The translations under genes were made by a program, and so were the position numbers. From Anaerolinea sp. (GTDB taxonomy: Bacteria > Chloroflexota > Anaerolineae > Anaerolineales > Villigracilaceae): a DNA stretch of 13,737 bases. The notes beneath the pieces were generated by a model. The model saw only the letters and a list, made by a program, of their open reading frames with translations. It was not told the origin of the DNA and made no database searches. Location: NCBI GenBank assembly GCA_020720965.1, contig DYNS01000031.1, positions 1-13,737 on the forward strand, in the 5' to 3' direction. Shown piece by piece: positions 7,044 through 13,366 of the stretch; within the stretch, counting starts at the first letter, position 1; each line of letters starts with the position of its first letter.

Positions 7044-7180
7044 ACGCTCTTATCCAGAGAGGCGGAGGGACCGGCCCTGCGAAGCCTCGACAACCTGGCA
7101 GAAATGCCAAGGTGCCAAATCCGGCAGTGGAATGCCCAAGCAATACAAGGCATTCAAGTTTTCTGGAAGATGAGAGGCTT
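7044..7180 (+). promoter_or_regulatory. SAM-I (S-box) riboswitch aptamer
   Basis: All helices of the S-adenosylmethionine riboswitch can be drawn. P1 is CTCTTATC (7047-7054) with GATGAGAG (7169-7176), one G-U pair. P2 is GAGGC/GCCTC (7059-7063/7084-7088) with inner AGGG/CCCT (7066-7069/7075-7078). P3 (7094-7112) is capped by a GAAA loop. P4 is GAATGCC/GGCATTC (7130-7136/7149-7155). The pseudoknot pairs CCGG in the P2 loop (7071-7074) with CCGG (7121-7124). Conserved core segments are GGAGGGAC, GAAGCC and GGTGCCAAATCC. In this family SAM binding stabilises P1 and lets the downstream terminator form, shutting off methionine synthesis genes; here that is metY-metA. Confidence 0.97.
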
Positions 7181-7199
7181 GGTTCCGTTTTTTGTATTC

Positions 7200-7240
7200 A
7201 GCCCTTTCATTTTTCAATATGAAAGGGCTTTTCCTTTTCC
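7200..7240 (+). terminator. Riboswitch expression platform: rho-independent terminator
   Basis: AGCCCTTTCAT (7200-7210) pairs perfectly with ATGAAAGGGCT (7219-7229), 11 bp with an 8-nt loop, followed by a pyrimidine-rich TTTTCCTTTTCC tail (7229-7240). The alternative partner of the 5' arm is GAGAGGCT (7172-7179), the 3' side of P1: it pairs with AGCCCTTTC (7200-7208) with one bulge and one G-U pair. Without SAM this antiterminator should form; with SAM, P1 sequesters the strand and termination occurs. Confidence 0.93.
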
Positions 7241-7266
7241 CCGCTTTATCACTACAAGGAGATACG

Positions 7267-8556
7267 ATGACAACCCCCCGCAAATTTGGATTTTCCACCC
7301 GTCAACTGCACGCCGGATACCAACCCGACCCCACAACCGGAAGCCGTGCCGTGCCCCTTTATCAGACCACCAGTTACCAGTTCAAAAGCACCGAACACGC
7401 CGCCAACCTGTTCGCCCTTAAGGAATTGGGCAACATCTACACCCGCCTGATGAACCCCACAACCGATGTTCTGGAGCAACGCCTCGCCGACCTGGAAGGC
7501 GGGGTGGGCGCTCTGGCTGCCAGCAGCGGACACGCCGCTCAGGCGCAGGCGATTTTTACCCTCTGCCAGCAGGGCGACCATATTGTTTCTTCCAGCCGCT
7601 TATACGGCGGAACCTACAATCAATTCGCCTATTCTCTCCCCCGCCTCGGCATCGAGGTGACCTTTGTGGACCCTGCCGACCCGCAAAATTTTGAAAAAGC
7701 CATTCGTCCCAATACCAAAATTTTGTACGGCGAAACCCTGGGCAACCCGGATATTTCCGTTTTTCCCATGGAAGAAGTGGCGGCGATTGCCCAAAAACAC
7801 CGCCTGGTGTGGATGATGGACAACACCTTTGCCTCGCCCTATCTTTTTAGACCCATCGAATGGGGCGCGAATGTCGTTACCCACAGCACCACCAAATTTA
7901 TCGGCGGGCATGGCACCAGTCTGGGCGGGCTGATTGTGGATGGCGGTAATTTTGACTGGCGCAGCGGGCGCTTTGATAACTTTACCCAACCGGATGACTC
8001 CTATCATGGTTTGGTCTATGCCGACCTGCTGGAAGCCGGTCTGCCGCCTTTCATTCTCAAAGCCCGCGTGCAGGTTCTGCGCGATTTTGGCGCGAGTCAA
8101 TCCCCCTTCAACGCCTGGCAGACGATTCAGGGCATAGAAACCCTCTCGCTGCGGATGGAGCGGCATGTGCAGAATGCTCAGGCAGTGGCAGAATTTTTGG
8201 AAGCGCATCCCCGCGTCAGTTGGGTAAAGTACCCCGGTCTCAAAAGTCACCCGCACTACGAGCGCGCCAGGCGCTACCTGCCCAAGGGCGCGGGAGCCAT
8301 TTTGGGCTTTGGCGTAAAAGGCGGCGCGGAGGCGGGCAAAAAGTTTATAGAAAGCCTGCAACTGTTCAGCCACCTCGCCAACGTGGGTGACGCCAAATCC
8401 CTTGCCATTCACCCCGCCACCACCACACACAGCCAACTGAGCGAGGAACAGCAAATTTCTGCCGGAGTCAGCCCGGATTTTGTCCGCCTGAGCATTGGTC
8501 TGGAAGATATTGACGATATTCTCTGGGATTTGAACCAGGCGCTTGGGGAAGGGTGA
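7267..8556 (+). CDS. metY: O-acetylhomoserine sulfhydrylase (O-acetylhomoserine aminocarboxypropyltransferase)
   Basis: PLP enzyme of the Cys/Met metabolism family that makes homocysteine from O-acetylhomoserine and sulfide in the cytosol (direct sulfhydrylation). 429 aa, normal for MetY and longer than MetB or MetC. Features: N-terminal FSTRQLHAGYQPDPTTGSR, cofactor-phosphate contacts YTR (58-60) from the neighbouring subunit, a PLP-stacking region around Tyr113, Asp185 in MMDNTFASP for the pyridine nitrogen, and Schiff-base Lys210 in HSTTKFIGGHG. The ATG at 7267 was chosen for AAGGAG at 7256-7261; the in-frame ATGs further upstream lie in or next to the riboswitch terminator. Controlled by the SAM riboswitch and followed after 7 nt by metA. 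Confidence 0.96.
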   Translation: MTTPRKFGFSTRQLHAGYQPDPTTGSRAVPLYQTTSYQFKSTEHAANLFALKELGNIYTRLMNPTTDVLEQRLADLEGGVGALAASSGHAAQAQAIFTLCQQGDHIVSSSRLYGGTYNQFAYSLPRLGIEVTFVDPADPQNFEKAIRPNTKILYGETLGNPDISVFPMEEVAAIAQKHRLVWMMDNTFASPYLFRPIEWGANVVTHSTTKFIGGHGTSLGGLIVDGGNFDWRSGRFDNFTQPDDSYHGLVYADLLEAGLPPFILKARVQVLRDFGASQSPFNAWQTIQGIETLSLRMERHVQNAQAVAEFLEAHPRVSWVKYPGLKSHPHYERARRYLPKGAGAILGFGVKGGAEAGKKFIESLQLFSHLANVGDAKSLAIHPATTTHSQLSEEQQISAGVSPDFVRLSIGLEDIDDILWDLNQALGEG

Positions 8557-8563
8557 GGCTGAT

Positions 8564-9502
8564 ATGCCTGTCCGAATCCCTGCCACCTTGCCAGCCCGCG
8601 CCGTTCTGGAACGAGAAAATGTCTTTGTCATGGGCGAAGAACGCGCCGAACATCAGGATATTCGCCCCCTGCGGGTTGCCATCCTCAACCTGATGCCCAC
8701 CAAAATCTCCACCGAGACGCAGTTACTGCGCCTTTTGGGCAACTCTGCCCTGCAAGTGGATGTTACCCTGCTGCACACTGCCACACACCAATCCAAAAAT
8801 ACCGATGCCGAGCATTTGCTCAATCATTATGCCACCTTTGCGGAAGTACGCGAAGAGAAGTTTGACGGACTCATCATCACCGGCGCGCCGGTGGAGCAGA
8901 TGGAATTTGAAGAAGTGGATTACTGGCAGGAACTGACCGAAATGATGGACTGGGCGCAAACCAACGTAGAGTCCACTTTTTTCATCTGTTGGGGGGCGCA
9001 AGCCGGGCTGTATTATCACTACGGCATTCCCAAATATGCCCTGCCACAGAAAATGTTTGGTGTGTTTGAGCACAAAGTTCTGCGCCCCACCGAGCGACTT
9101 TTGCGCGGCTTTGACGATACCTTTTACGCCCCGCACTCCCGCCACACCGAAATCCGCCGTGCAGACGTGGAAAAGGCGGAAAATCTGCTCATTTTGGCAG
9201 AATCGGACCAGGCTGGGGTTTACATCGCTGCCAGCCGGGACGGGCGACAGATTTTTGTCACCGGGCACTCGGAATATGACCCACTGACCCTGAAAGGCGA
9301 ATATGACCGGGACGTGAACCGGGGCTTGCCCATCAACGTCCCGCACAATTACTACCCGCAAAACGACCCCTCCCTGCCTCCCCGCGTTCACTGGCGCGGA
9401 CACGCTCACCTGCTCTACGCCAACTGGCTCAACTACTATGTCTATCAGGTCACACCCTACGACTTGCGCCAAATTCCCCAAACCGGGCAGGTCGATTTTT
9501 AA
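8564..9502 (+). CDS. metA: Homoserine O-acyltransferase, predicted acetyl-CoA specific
   Basis: First committed step of methionine synthesis: acylates homoserine, giving the substrate for MetY. 312 aa with the start at 8564 (MPVRIP), the usual MetA N-terminus; the purine-rich GAAGGGTGAGG just upstream can serve as ribosome site. Catalytic residues sit at the standard MetA positions: nucleophile Cys142 in FICWGAQ, His235 and Glu237 in TGHSEYDP. Residue 111 is Glu (TGAPVEQ). In this family Glu111 is associated with acetyl-CoA and Gly111 with succinyl-CoA, so this should be a homoserine O-acetyltransferase despite the common succinyltransferase label. This fits its pairing with MetY in one riboswitch-controlled operon. 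Confidence 0.95.
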   Translation: MPVRIPATLPARAVLERENVFVMGEERAEHQDIRPLRVAILNLMPTKISTETQLLRLLGNSALQVDVTLLHTATHQSKNTDAEHLLNHYATFAEVREEKFDGLIITGAPVEQMEFEEVDYWQELTEMMDWAQTNVESTFFICWGAQAGLYYHYGIPKYALPQKMFGVFEHKVLRPTERLLRGFDDTFYAPHSRHTEIRRADVEKAENLLILAESDQAGVYIAASRDGRQIFVTGHSEYDPLTLKGEYDRDVNRGLPINVPHNYYPQNDPSLPPRVHWRGHAHLLYANWLNYYVYQVTPYDLRQIPQTGQVDF

Positions 9503-9509
9503 CCCAAAG

Positions 9510-9540
9510 CCGGGCGGTATAATCTGCCCGGTTTTTTTTA
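9510..9540 (+). terminator. Rho-independent terminator after metA, with TATAAT in its loop
   Basis: CCGGGCGG (9510-9517) pairs with CTGCCCGG (9524-9531), 8 bp including one G-U pair, with a 6-nt loop TATAAT (9518-9523) and a TTTTTTTT tail. It begins eight bases after the metA stop and closes the methionine operon. The loop equals the -10 consensus and lies about 50 nt before the next gene, so the same DNA might also serve as a promoter; no good -35 is seen 16-18 bp upstream. Confidence 0.9.
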
Positions 9541-9572
9541 TGCCACGCAAGAAACACCAAAAGGAGAATGCG

Positions 9573-10466
9573 ATGTTAAAAATTGGCTACATTGGTTTGG
9601 GGCTTATGGGCAAATCCATTGCCCGCAACCTGCTCAAAGCCGGGTTTCCCCTCATTGTTCACAACCGCAGCCGCGCCGCCGTGGAAGAGTTAAAAGCCGA
9701 GGGCGCGGCGGAGGCTTTTTCCCCGGCGGAGGTGGCATCTCAGGTGGATGTCGTCTTTACCAACCTGCCAGATTCGCCGGATGTACAGGCGGTTGCTCTC
9801 GGCGCGGGCGGGGTTATCGAAACAGCCCGCCCCGGACTTATTTTCGTGGATAACAGCACCATCAAACCCGAAACCGCCCGATACCTGGCAGCCGAACTGG
9901 CGAAAAAAGGCGTTTTCGCCCTGGATGCCCCCGTCAGCGGTGGCGACATTGGTGCCAAAAACGCCACCCTCGCCATCATGGTCGGCGGCGAAGCCGAAGC
10001 CCTGCAAAAGGTGATGCCCGTTTTGATGGCAATGGGCAAAACTATTACTCATGTGGGCGCGGCAGGCGCGGGGCAGGTTGCCAAAGCCGCCAACCAAATT
10101 ATGGTCGCCGCCCAAATGGTGGCAATGGGGGAGTTACTCGTTTTCTCGCAAAAAGCCGGAGTGGACCCGCAAAAGGTCGTTCAAGCCATTAAGGGCGGCG
10201 CGGCGCAATGCTGGACTTTGGACGTGAAGCCCCCGCGCCTCTTCGCCGGAAACCGCGCCCCCGGCTTCAAAGCCCACATGCAAGCCAAAGACCTCAACAT
10301 CGTCATGGAAACCGCTCGCGCCTATGGCATTCCCCTGCCCGCAACGGCAGAAAATACCCAACTTTTTAACGCCATGCTCCAAATGGGGATGGGCGAATTG
10401 GATAACTCGGCGGTTTTGGGCGTGTTAGAAACCCTCGCCGGGGTGAGCCTGCCCAGCCATGAATAA
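9573..10466 (+). CDS. NAD(P)-dependent beta-hydroxyacid dehydrogenase (3-hydroxyisobutyrate/tartronate semialdehyde reductase family)
   Basis: Cytosolic oxidoreductase of the 3-hydroxyisobutyrate dehydrogenase superfamily, 297 aa, normal length. Rossmann motif GYIGLGLMG (5-13), cofactor-selecting loop HNRS (30-33), substrate-binding DAPVSGG (118-124), catalytic Lys171 in GAGQVAKAANQ and the conserved Lys239-Asp240 of the C-terminal helical domain. The ATG at 9573 follows AAGGAG (9561-9566). The exact substrate (3-hydroxyisobutyrate, tartronate semialdehyde, succinic semialdehyde or another) cannot be fixed from motifs. It overlaps the YitT gene by 8 nt, so the two are likely co-transcribed. 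Confidence 0.92.
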   Translation: MLKIGYIGLGLMGKSIARNLLKAGFPLIVHNRSRAAVEELKAEGAAEAFSPAEVASQVDVVFTNLPDSPDVQAVALGAGGVIETARPGLIFVDNSTIKPETARYLAAELAKKGVFALDAPVSGGDIGAKNATLAIMVGGEAEALQKVMPVLMAMGKTITHVGAAGAGQVAKAANQIMVAAQMVAMGELLVFSQKAGVDPQKVVQAIKGGAAQCWTLDVKPPRLFAGNRAPGFKAHMQAKDLNIVMETARAYGIPLPATAENTQLFNAMLQMGMGELDNSAVLGVLETLAGVSLPSHE

Positions 10467-11319
10467 CTCCCACTCCCTTCGGGACTATTCCCTCATCGCT
10501 CTCGGCGCGCTGGTACAAGCCCTGGGGCTGAGAATTTTCCTCGTTCCGGCAAACCTGGCATCCGGCGGGGTGAGCGGCATTGCCCAAATCATCAGCCACT
10601 TTAGCGGGTTTCCCATTGGGTTGATGGTTTTCCTCGGCAACATTCCCCTGTTTTTGCTGGGAGCGCGTTTTTTGGGCGGGAGAGCCTTCGTCACCCGCAC
10701 CGGGTTTGCCATTGTTATTTACGCTTTTCTCACCGATGCCCTGCTCTGGCTGCCTTTCTTCCCCAAAAATGGCATTACGGACGACATTGTTCTGAACTCG
10801 CTGTATGGCGCGGTGGTTGCCGGGGTGGGTTACGGGCTGGTCTATCGCGGACGCGGCACAAGCGGCGGAAGCGACATCCTCGCTCGCATTCTCAACCATT
10901 ATCGCGGCGTTTCCATGACCCAAAGTTACCTGCTGACGGATGCCGCCGTTATCCTTTCTGCCGGGTTTGTCTTTGGCTGGAAGGAAGCCTTGTATGCCGT
11001 CATCACCCTTTACGTTAGCGGGCTGGTGGTGGATACCGCCATCGAAGGCGGAAGCACCGCCCGTACCGCCCTCATCATCACTGCCGCGCCGGAACCAACC
11101 GCCAACGCCATTCTGCATCAGTTGGAGCGCGGCGTTACCCGCCTAAACGCCACCGGCGTTTACACCGGCGCAGAGCGGGTTGTGCTGTACACAGTCGTCA
11201 GCCGTGCCGAGGTGCAGCGCCTGAAAGACATTGTCCACAGCGCCGACCCTGCCGCCTTCATGGTCATTGGCGCAGCCTACGAAGCCCTGGGCGAGGGCTT
11301 TCAGCCCCTTAAAACGTAA
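10459..11319 (+). CDS. YitT-family membrane protein with C-terminal DUF2179 domain
   Basis: Integral membrane protein of the YitT family, 286 aa. Several hydrophobic segments occupy about 10-195, with the family motifs FLVPANLASGGVSGIAQI (27-44) and GRGTSGGSDILARIL (131-145). They are followed by a soluble C-terminal DUF2179 domain (about 203-281; ARTALIITAAPE to the GAAYEALGEGF end). No transport or enzymatic role is firmly established for the family. The start lies inside the end of the dehydrogenase gene. The 3' end overlaps the opposing YhhN-family gene by 11 nt. Confidence 0.92.
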   Translation: MNNSHSLRDYSLIALGALVQALGLRIFLVPANLASGGVSGIAQIISHFSGFPIGLMVFLGNIPLFLLGARFLGGRAFVTRTGFAIVIYAFLTDALLWLPFFPKNGITDDIVLNSLYGAVVAGVGYGLVYRGRGTSGGSDILARILNHYRGVSMTQSYLLTDAAVILSAGFVFGWKEALYAVITLYVSGLVVDTAIEGGSTARTALIITAAPEPTANAILHQLERGVTRLNATGVYTGAERVVLYTVVSRAEVQRLKDIVHSADPAAFMVIGAAYEALGEGFQPLKT

Positions 11320-11995
11320 ACCCGGCGTATTGCGCCAGCGCCCCGGCTGCCAGTAACCCCTGCCCCAGGTGATACAGAATCATTATCGCCACACTGCCCC
11401 GCCCCAAGGGCTTTACAAAGGCATTCCACCCCAACAACATATCCGAAAAGACGAACAACAAAGCCCCGGCGCTGACCAAATACGCCGGGGTGTTTGCCCA
11501 ATCCGAGCGGAAGAGAGTGACCAGGGCGGAATACAACATCAGCGTCAGCGCCCCGGCATACAGGCGCACCGCATCCAGCAGGCGGCTTTGCCCATTTTGG
11601 CGCAAACTGAGCAAAAGACGGCGAATGTAGGGCAGAACTGTAAAGCCGACCAGTGCCGCCAACCCCAGGGTGAGGGCGGTGAGCGGGGCAGGCGGGTTGT
11701 TAAACCCGATGATGTAAGCGGCATGTGCCAGCAAAAACGCCCCCAAGCCCCACACAAACCATTTTTCCCGGTTGGGAAGAAGCAGAAAGACATCCCCTGC
11801 CAACGAGAGTAGAATCCCGCTCCCGAACCATGCCAGCGCCCCGGAGGAGAACCCACCCTCTGCCGCGTACCAGGCAAAAAGCAGAATCAGCGCCCCTGGC
11901 TTGGAAACCCACTCCGCCCGCCGCCAGCCCCGCCAAACCGAAAGCCAGTTCCAGCCCGCAAGCAGGGCGGCGACCAAAAGGAGGGTTAACTTCAT
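11309..11995 (-). CDS. YhhN-family (TMEM86/lysoplasmalogenase-like) membrane protein
   Basis: Polytopic membrane protein of 228 aa, very hydrophobic throughout. It shows the pattern of the YhhN family, in which some animal members (TMEM86B) hydrolyse the vinyl-ether bond of lysoplasmalogens: KP at 32-33, GD at 67-68 in LSLAGDVFLL, His91 and Tyr94 in LLAHAAYI, SD at 184-185 in LFVFSD, and Tyr208/Gln212 in the last helix. The bacterial function is unproven; the acidic residues in membrane helices may be catalytic. The start overlaps the ogt stop as ATGA on the minus strand, with AAGGA just upstream, so it is the second gene of an ogt operon. Confidence 0.85.
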   Translation of the reverse strand: MKLTLLLVAALLAGWNWLSVWRGWRRAEWVSKPGALILLFAWYAAEGGFSSGALAWFGSGILLSLAGDVFLLLPNREKWFVWGLGAFLLAHAAYIIGFNNPPAPLTALTLGLAALVGFTVLPYIRRLLLSLRQNGQSRLLDAVRLYAGALTLMLYSALVTLFRSDWANTPAYLVSAGALLFVFSDMLLGWNAFVKPLGRGSVAIMILYHLGQGLLAAGALAQYAGFTF

Positions 11996-12504
11996 GCGTT
12001 TTCCTTCTCCATCTCCAGCAGGGATTGCTTCGTCTCCAACCCCTTGCCCGCCCCGTAACCGTGCAAACTGCCATTTGCCCCTACCACCCGGTGACAGGGA
12101 ATGACGAGGGGCATGGGGTTAGTCGCCTGGGCGCGCCCTACTGCGCGGGCGGCGCGGGGATTGCCCAAAGCGGCAGCAATTTGCCCGTAGGTTTGGGTCT
12201 GCCCATACGGAATTTGCAGGGTGTGCTGCAAAACCTGCCGTTGAAAAGGCGCAAAAGCCGACCAGTCTATGGCGGTTTGGAATGTTTTGCGCTGCCCGGC
12301 GGCGTATTCCTGCAATTGGGCGGCGAGGGGAGCGGTTTTTTGCGGGTCTTCTTGCGGAACTGCGCCAAATCTCGTCTGCACGCTTTGGATAAAAGCCTCC
12401 CGGCTGCTGGGAAATTGCAGGGCTGCCAGCCCCGCCTCCGAGAGCGCGAACCAGATTTCTCCCAGGTTGGGGGTGAGGGCAGAGCCGATAGTCAGAGTTT
12501 TCAT
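11992..12504 (-). CDS. ogt: Methylated-DNA--protein-cysteine methyltransferase
   Basis: Suicide repair protein that moves alkyl groups from O6-alkylguanine (and O4-alkylthymine) in DNA to its own cysteine. 170 aa from the ATG at 12504, chosen because AAGGAG stands just upstream on the minus strand and the family N-terminus fits; the longer reading frame upstream runs through the divergent SDR gene and is not used. The C-terminal DNA-binding domain has FQRQVLQHTLQIPYGQTQTY (87-106, helix-turn-helix region), RAVGRA (120-125) and active-site PCHRV with acceptor Cys137 (136-140). The weakly conserved N-terminal domain covers about 1-80. It shares its operon with the YhhN-family gene. Confidence 0.95.
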   Translation of the reverse strand: MKTLTIGSALTPNLGEIWFALSEAGLAALQFPSSREAFIQSVQTRFGAVPQEDPQKTAPLAAQLQEYAAGQRKTFQTAIDWSAFAPFQRQVLQHTLQIPYGQTQTYGQIAAALGNPRAARAVGRAQATNPMPLVIPCHRVVGANGSLHGYGAGKGLETKQSLLEMEKENA

Positions 12505-12522
12505 GGGGTTCTCCTTGGGGGT

Positions 12523-12533
12523 TACAATTTGTA
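12523..12533. promoter_or_regulatory. Short palindrome in the ogt/SDR divergent intergenic region
   Basis: TACAATTTGTA is an odd-length perfect palindrome (TACAA, central T, TTGTA) placed 18 bp upstream of the ogt start, just outside its ribosome site, in the 82-bp gap between two divergent genes. It could be a small operator or part of the ogt promoter, or chance. No convincing -35/-10 pair was found for either gene in this gap; TATTCT at 12563-12568 is a weak -10 candidate for the SDR gene. Confidence 0.25.
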
Positions 12534-12586
12534 TTCGTTTGCGCGTAAAGGCGCGGCGGGCATATTCTAACTTTTGGAGGCGGAAG

Positions 12587-13363
12587 ATGGGCAAGTTGAC
12601 AGGTAAGACGGCGATTATCACCGGGGCAACGAGCGGCATTGGCAGGGCAACTGCCCTGCTGTTTGCGGAGGAGGGCGCGAGCCTGTTGTTAACGGGCAGG
12701 CGCGAAAGCCTGGGCAAAGAAGTGGAAGCGGCGTGCAGGCAAAAGGGCGCGGAGGCTCTTTTTGTGCAGGCAGACCACGCTCTCCGCGAGGATTGTGCGC
12801 GAGTGGTAGATGCGGCAGTGGCGCGTTTCGGCGGTTTTCAGATTTTGTTTAATAACGCCGGAATCGTTACGCAAGGGACGGCAGAAACGACCACCGAGGA
12901 GATTTGGGAAGCAACCCTGAACCTGAATGTGACCGGGGTTTGGCGGATGAGCCAGCTGGCGATTCCGCATTTGCGCCGGGCAGGTGGCGGGGTGATTGTG
13001 AACAACGCCTCGGATTGGGCGGTGGTGGGCGGGAAGAATGCCCTGCCCTATGTGACGAGCAAGGGTGCGGTGGGGCTGATGACCAAAAGCATGGCGCTGG
13101 ATTATGCCGCCGAGAATATTCGAGTGAATGCGGTTTGCCCCGGCGATACCTTTGTGCAAAGGTGGCTGGAGAAAGGCTATTTTGAGAACTCTGGTGCGGT
13201 GAGTTTGGAAGAGGCGGTGGCAGAATCGGCGGCGTATTTGCCCATGAAGCGTTTTGGGCAGCCGGAGGAGATTGCCAGGGCGGTTTTGTTCCTGGCGAGC
13301 GATGATTCTTCTTTTGTAACCGGGCATTTGCTGCTGGTGGATGGCGGCAATACGGCGCAGTAA
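12587..13363 (+). CDS. Short-chain dehydrogenase/reductase (SDR), classical type
   Basis: NAD(P)-dependent oxidoreductase of the classical SDR family, 258 aa, usual length. Cofactor motif TGATSGIG (12-19), NNAG (89-92), catalytic Ser142 with Tyr155 and Lys159 (YVTSK), Asn114 in LNVTG, a PG motif (CPGD, 184-187) and the C-terminal VDGG. Arg38-Arg39 after the second strand (TGRR) suggests preference for NADP(H), by family experience. The substrate is unknown; members act on sugars, steroids, acyl-ACP and others. The ATG at 12587 follows GGAGG at 12576-12580. Divergent from ogt and convergent with the next gene, 3 bp from stop to stop. Confidence 0.93.
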   Translation: MGKLTGKTAIITGATSGIGRATALLFAEEGASLLLTGRRESLGKEVEAACRQKGAEALFVQADHALREDCARVVDAAVARFGGFQILFNNAGIVTQGTAETTTEEIWEATLNLNVTGVWRMSQLAIPHLRRAGGGVIVNNASDWAVVGGKNALPYVTSKGAVGLMTKSMALDYAAENIRVNAVCPGDTFVQRWLEKGYFENSGAVSLEEAVAESAAYLPMKRFGQPEEIARAVLFLASDDSSFVTGHLLLVDGGNTAQ

Positions 13364-13366
13364 GGT

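Noticed and set aside
7192..7266. N-terminal 25-residue extension of MetY from an ATG at 7192
   Set aside because: It spans the riboswitch terminator hairpin and lacks a ribosome site; AAGGAG precedes the ATG at 7267.
7600..8631. Long minus-strand open frame (343 codons) across metY
   Set aside because: Antisense shadow of metY, with no family motifs.
8723..9550. Minus-strand open frame (275 codons) across metA and its terminator
   Set aside because: Antisense shadow of metA; it starts in the metA terminator and has no domain features.
11725..12570. Plus-strand open frame (281 codons) opposite YhhN-family gene and ogt
   Set aside because: Antisense to two genes with clear motifs; no domain seen.
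12505..12717. N-terminal 71-residue extension of ogt on the minus strand
   Set aside because: It would read through the start of the divergent SDR gene; the internal ATG at 12504 has AAGGAG and matches the family start.
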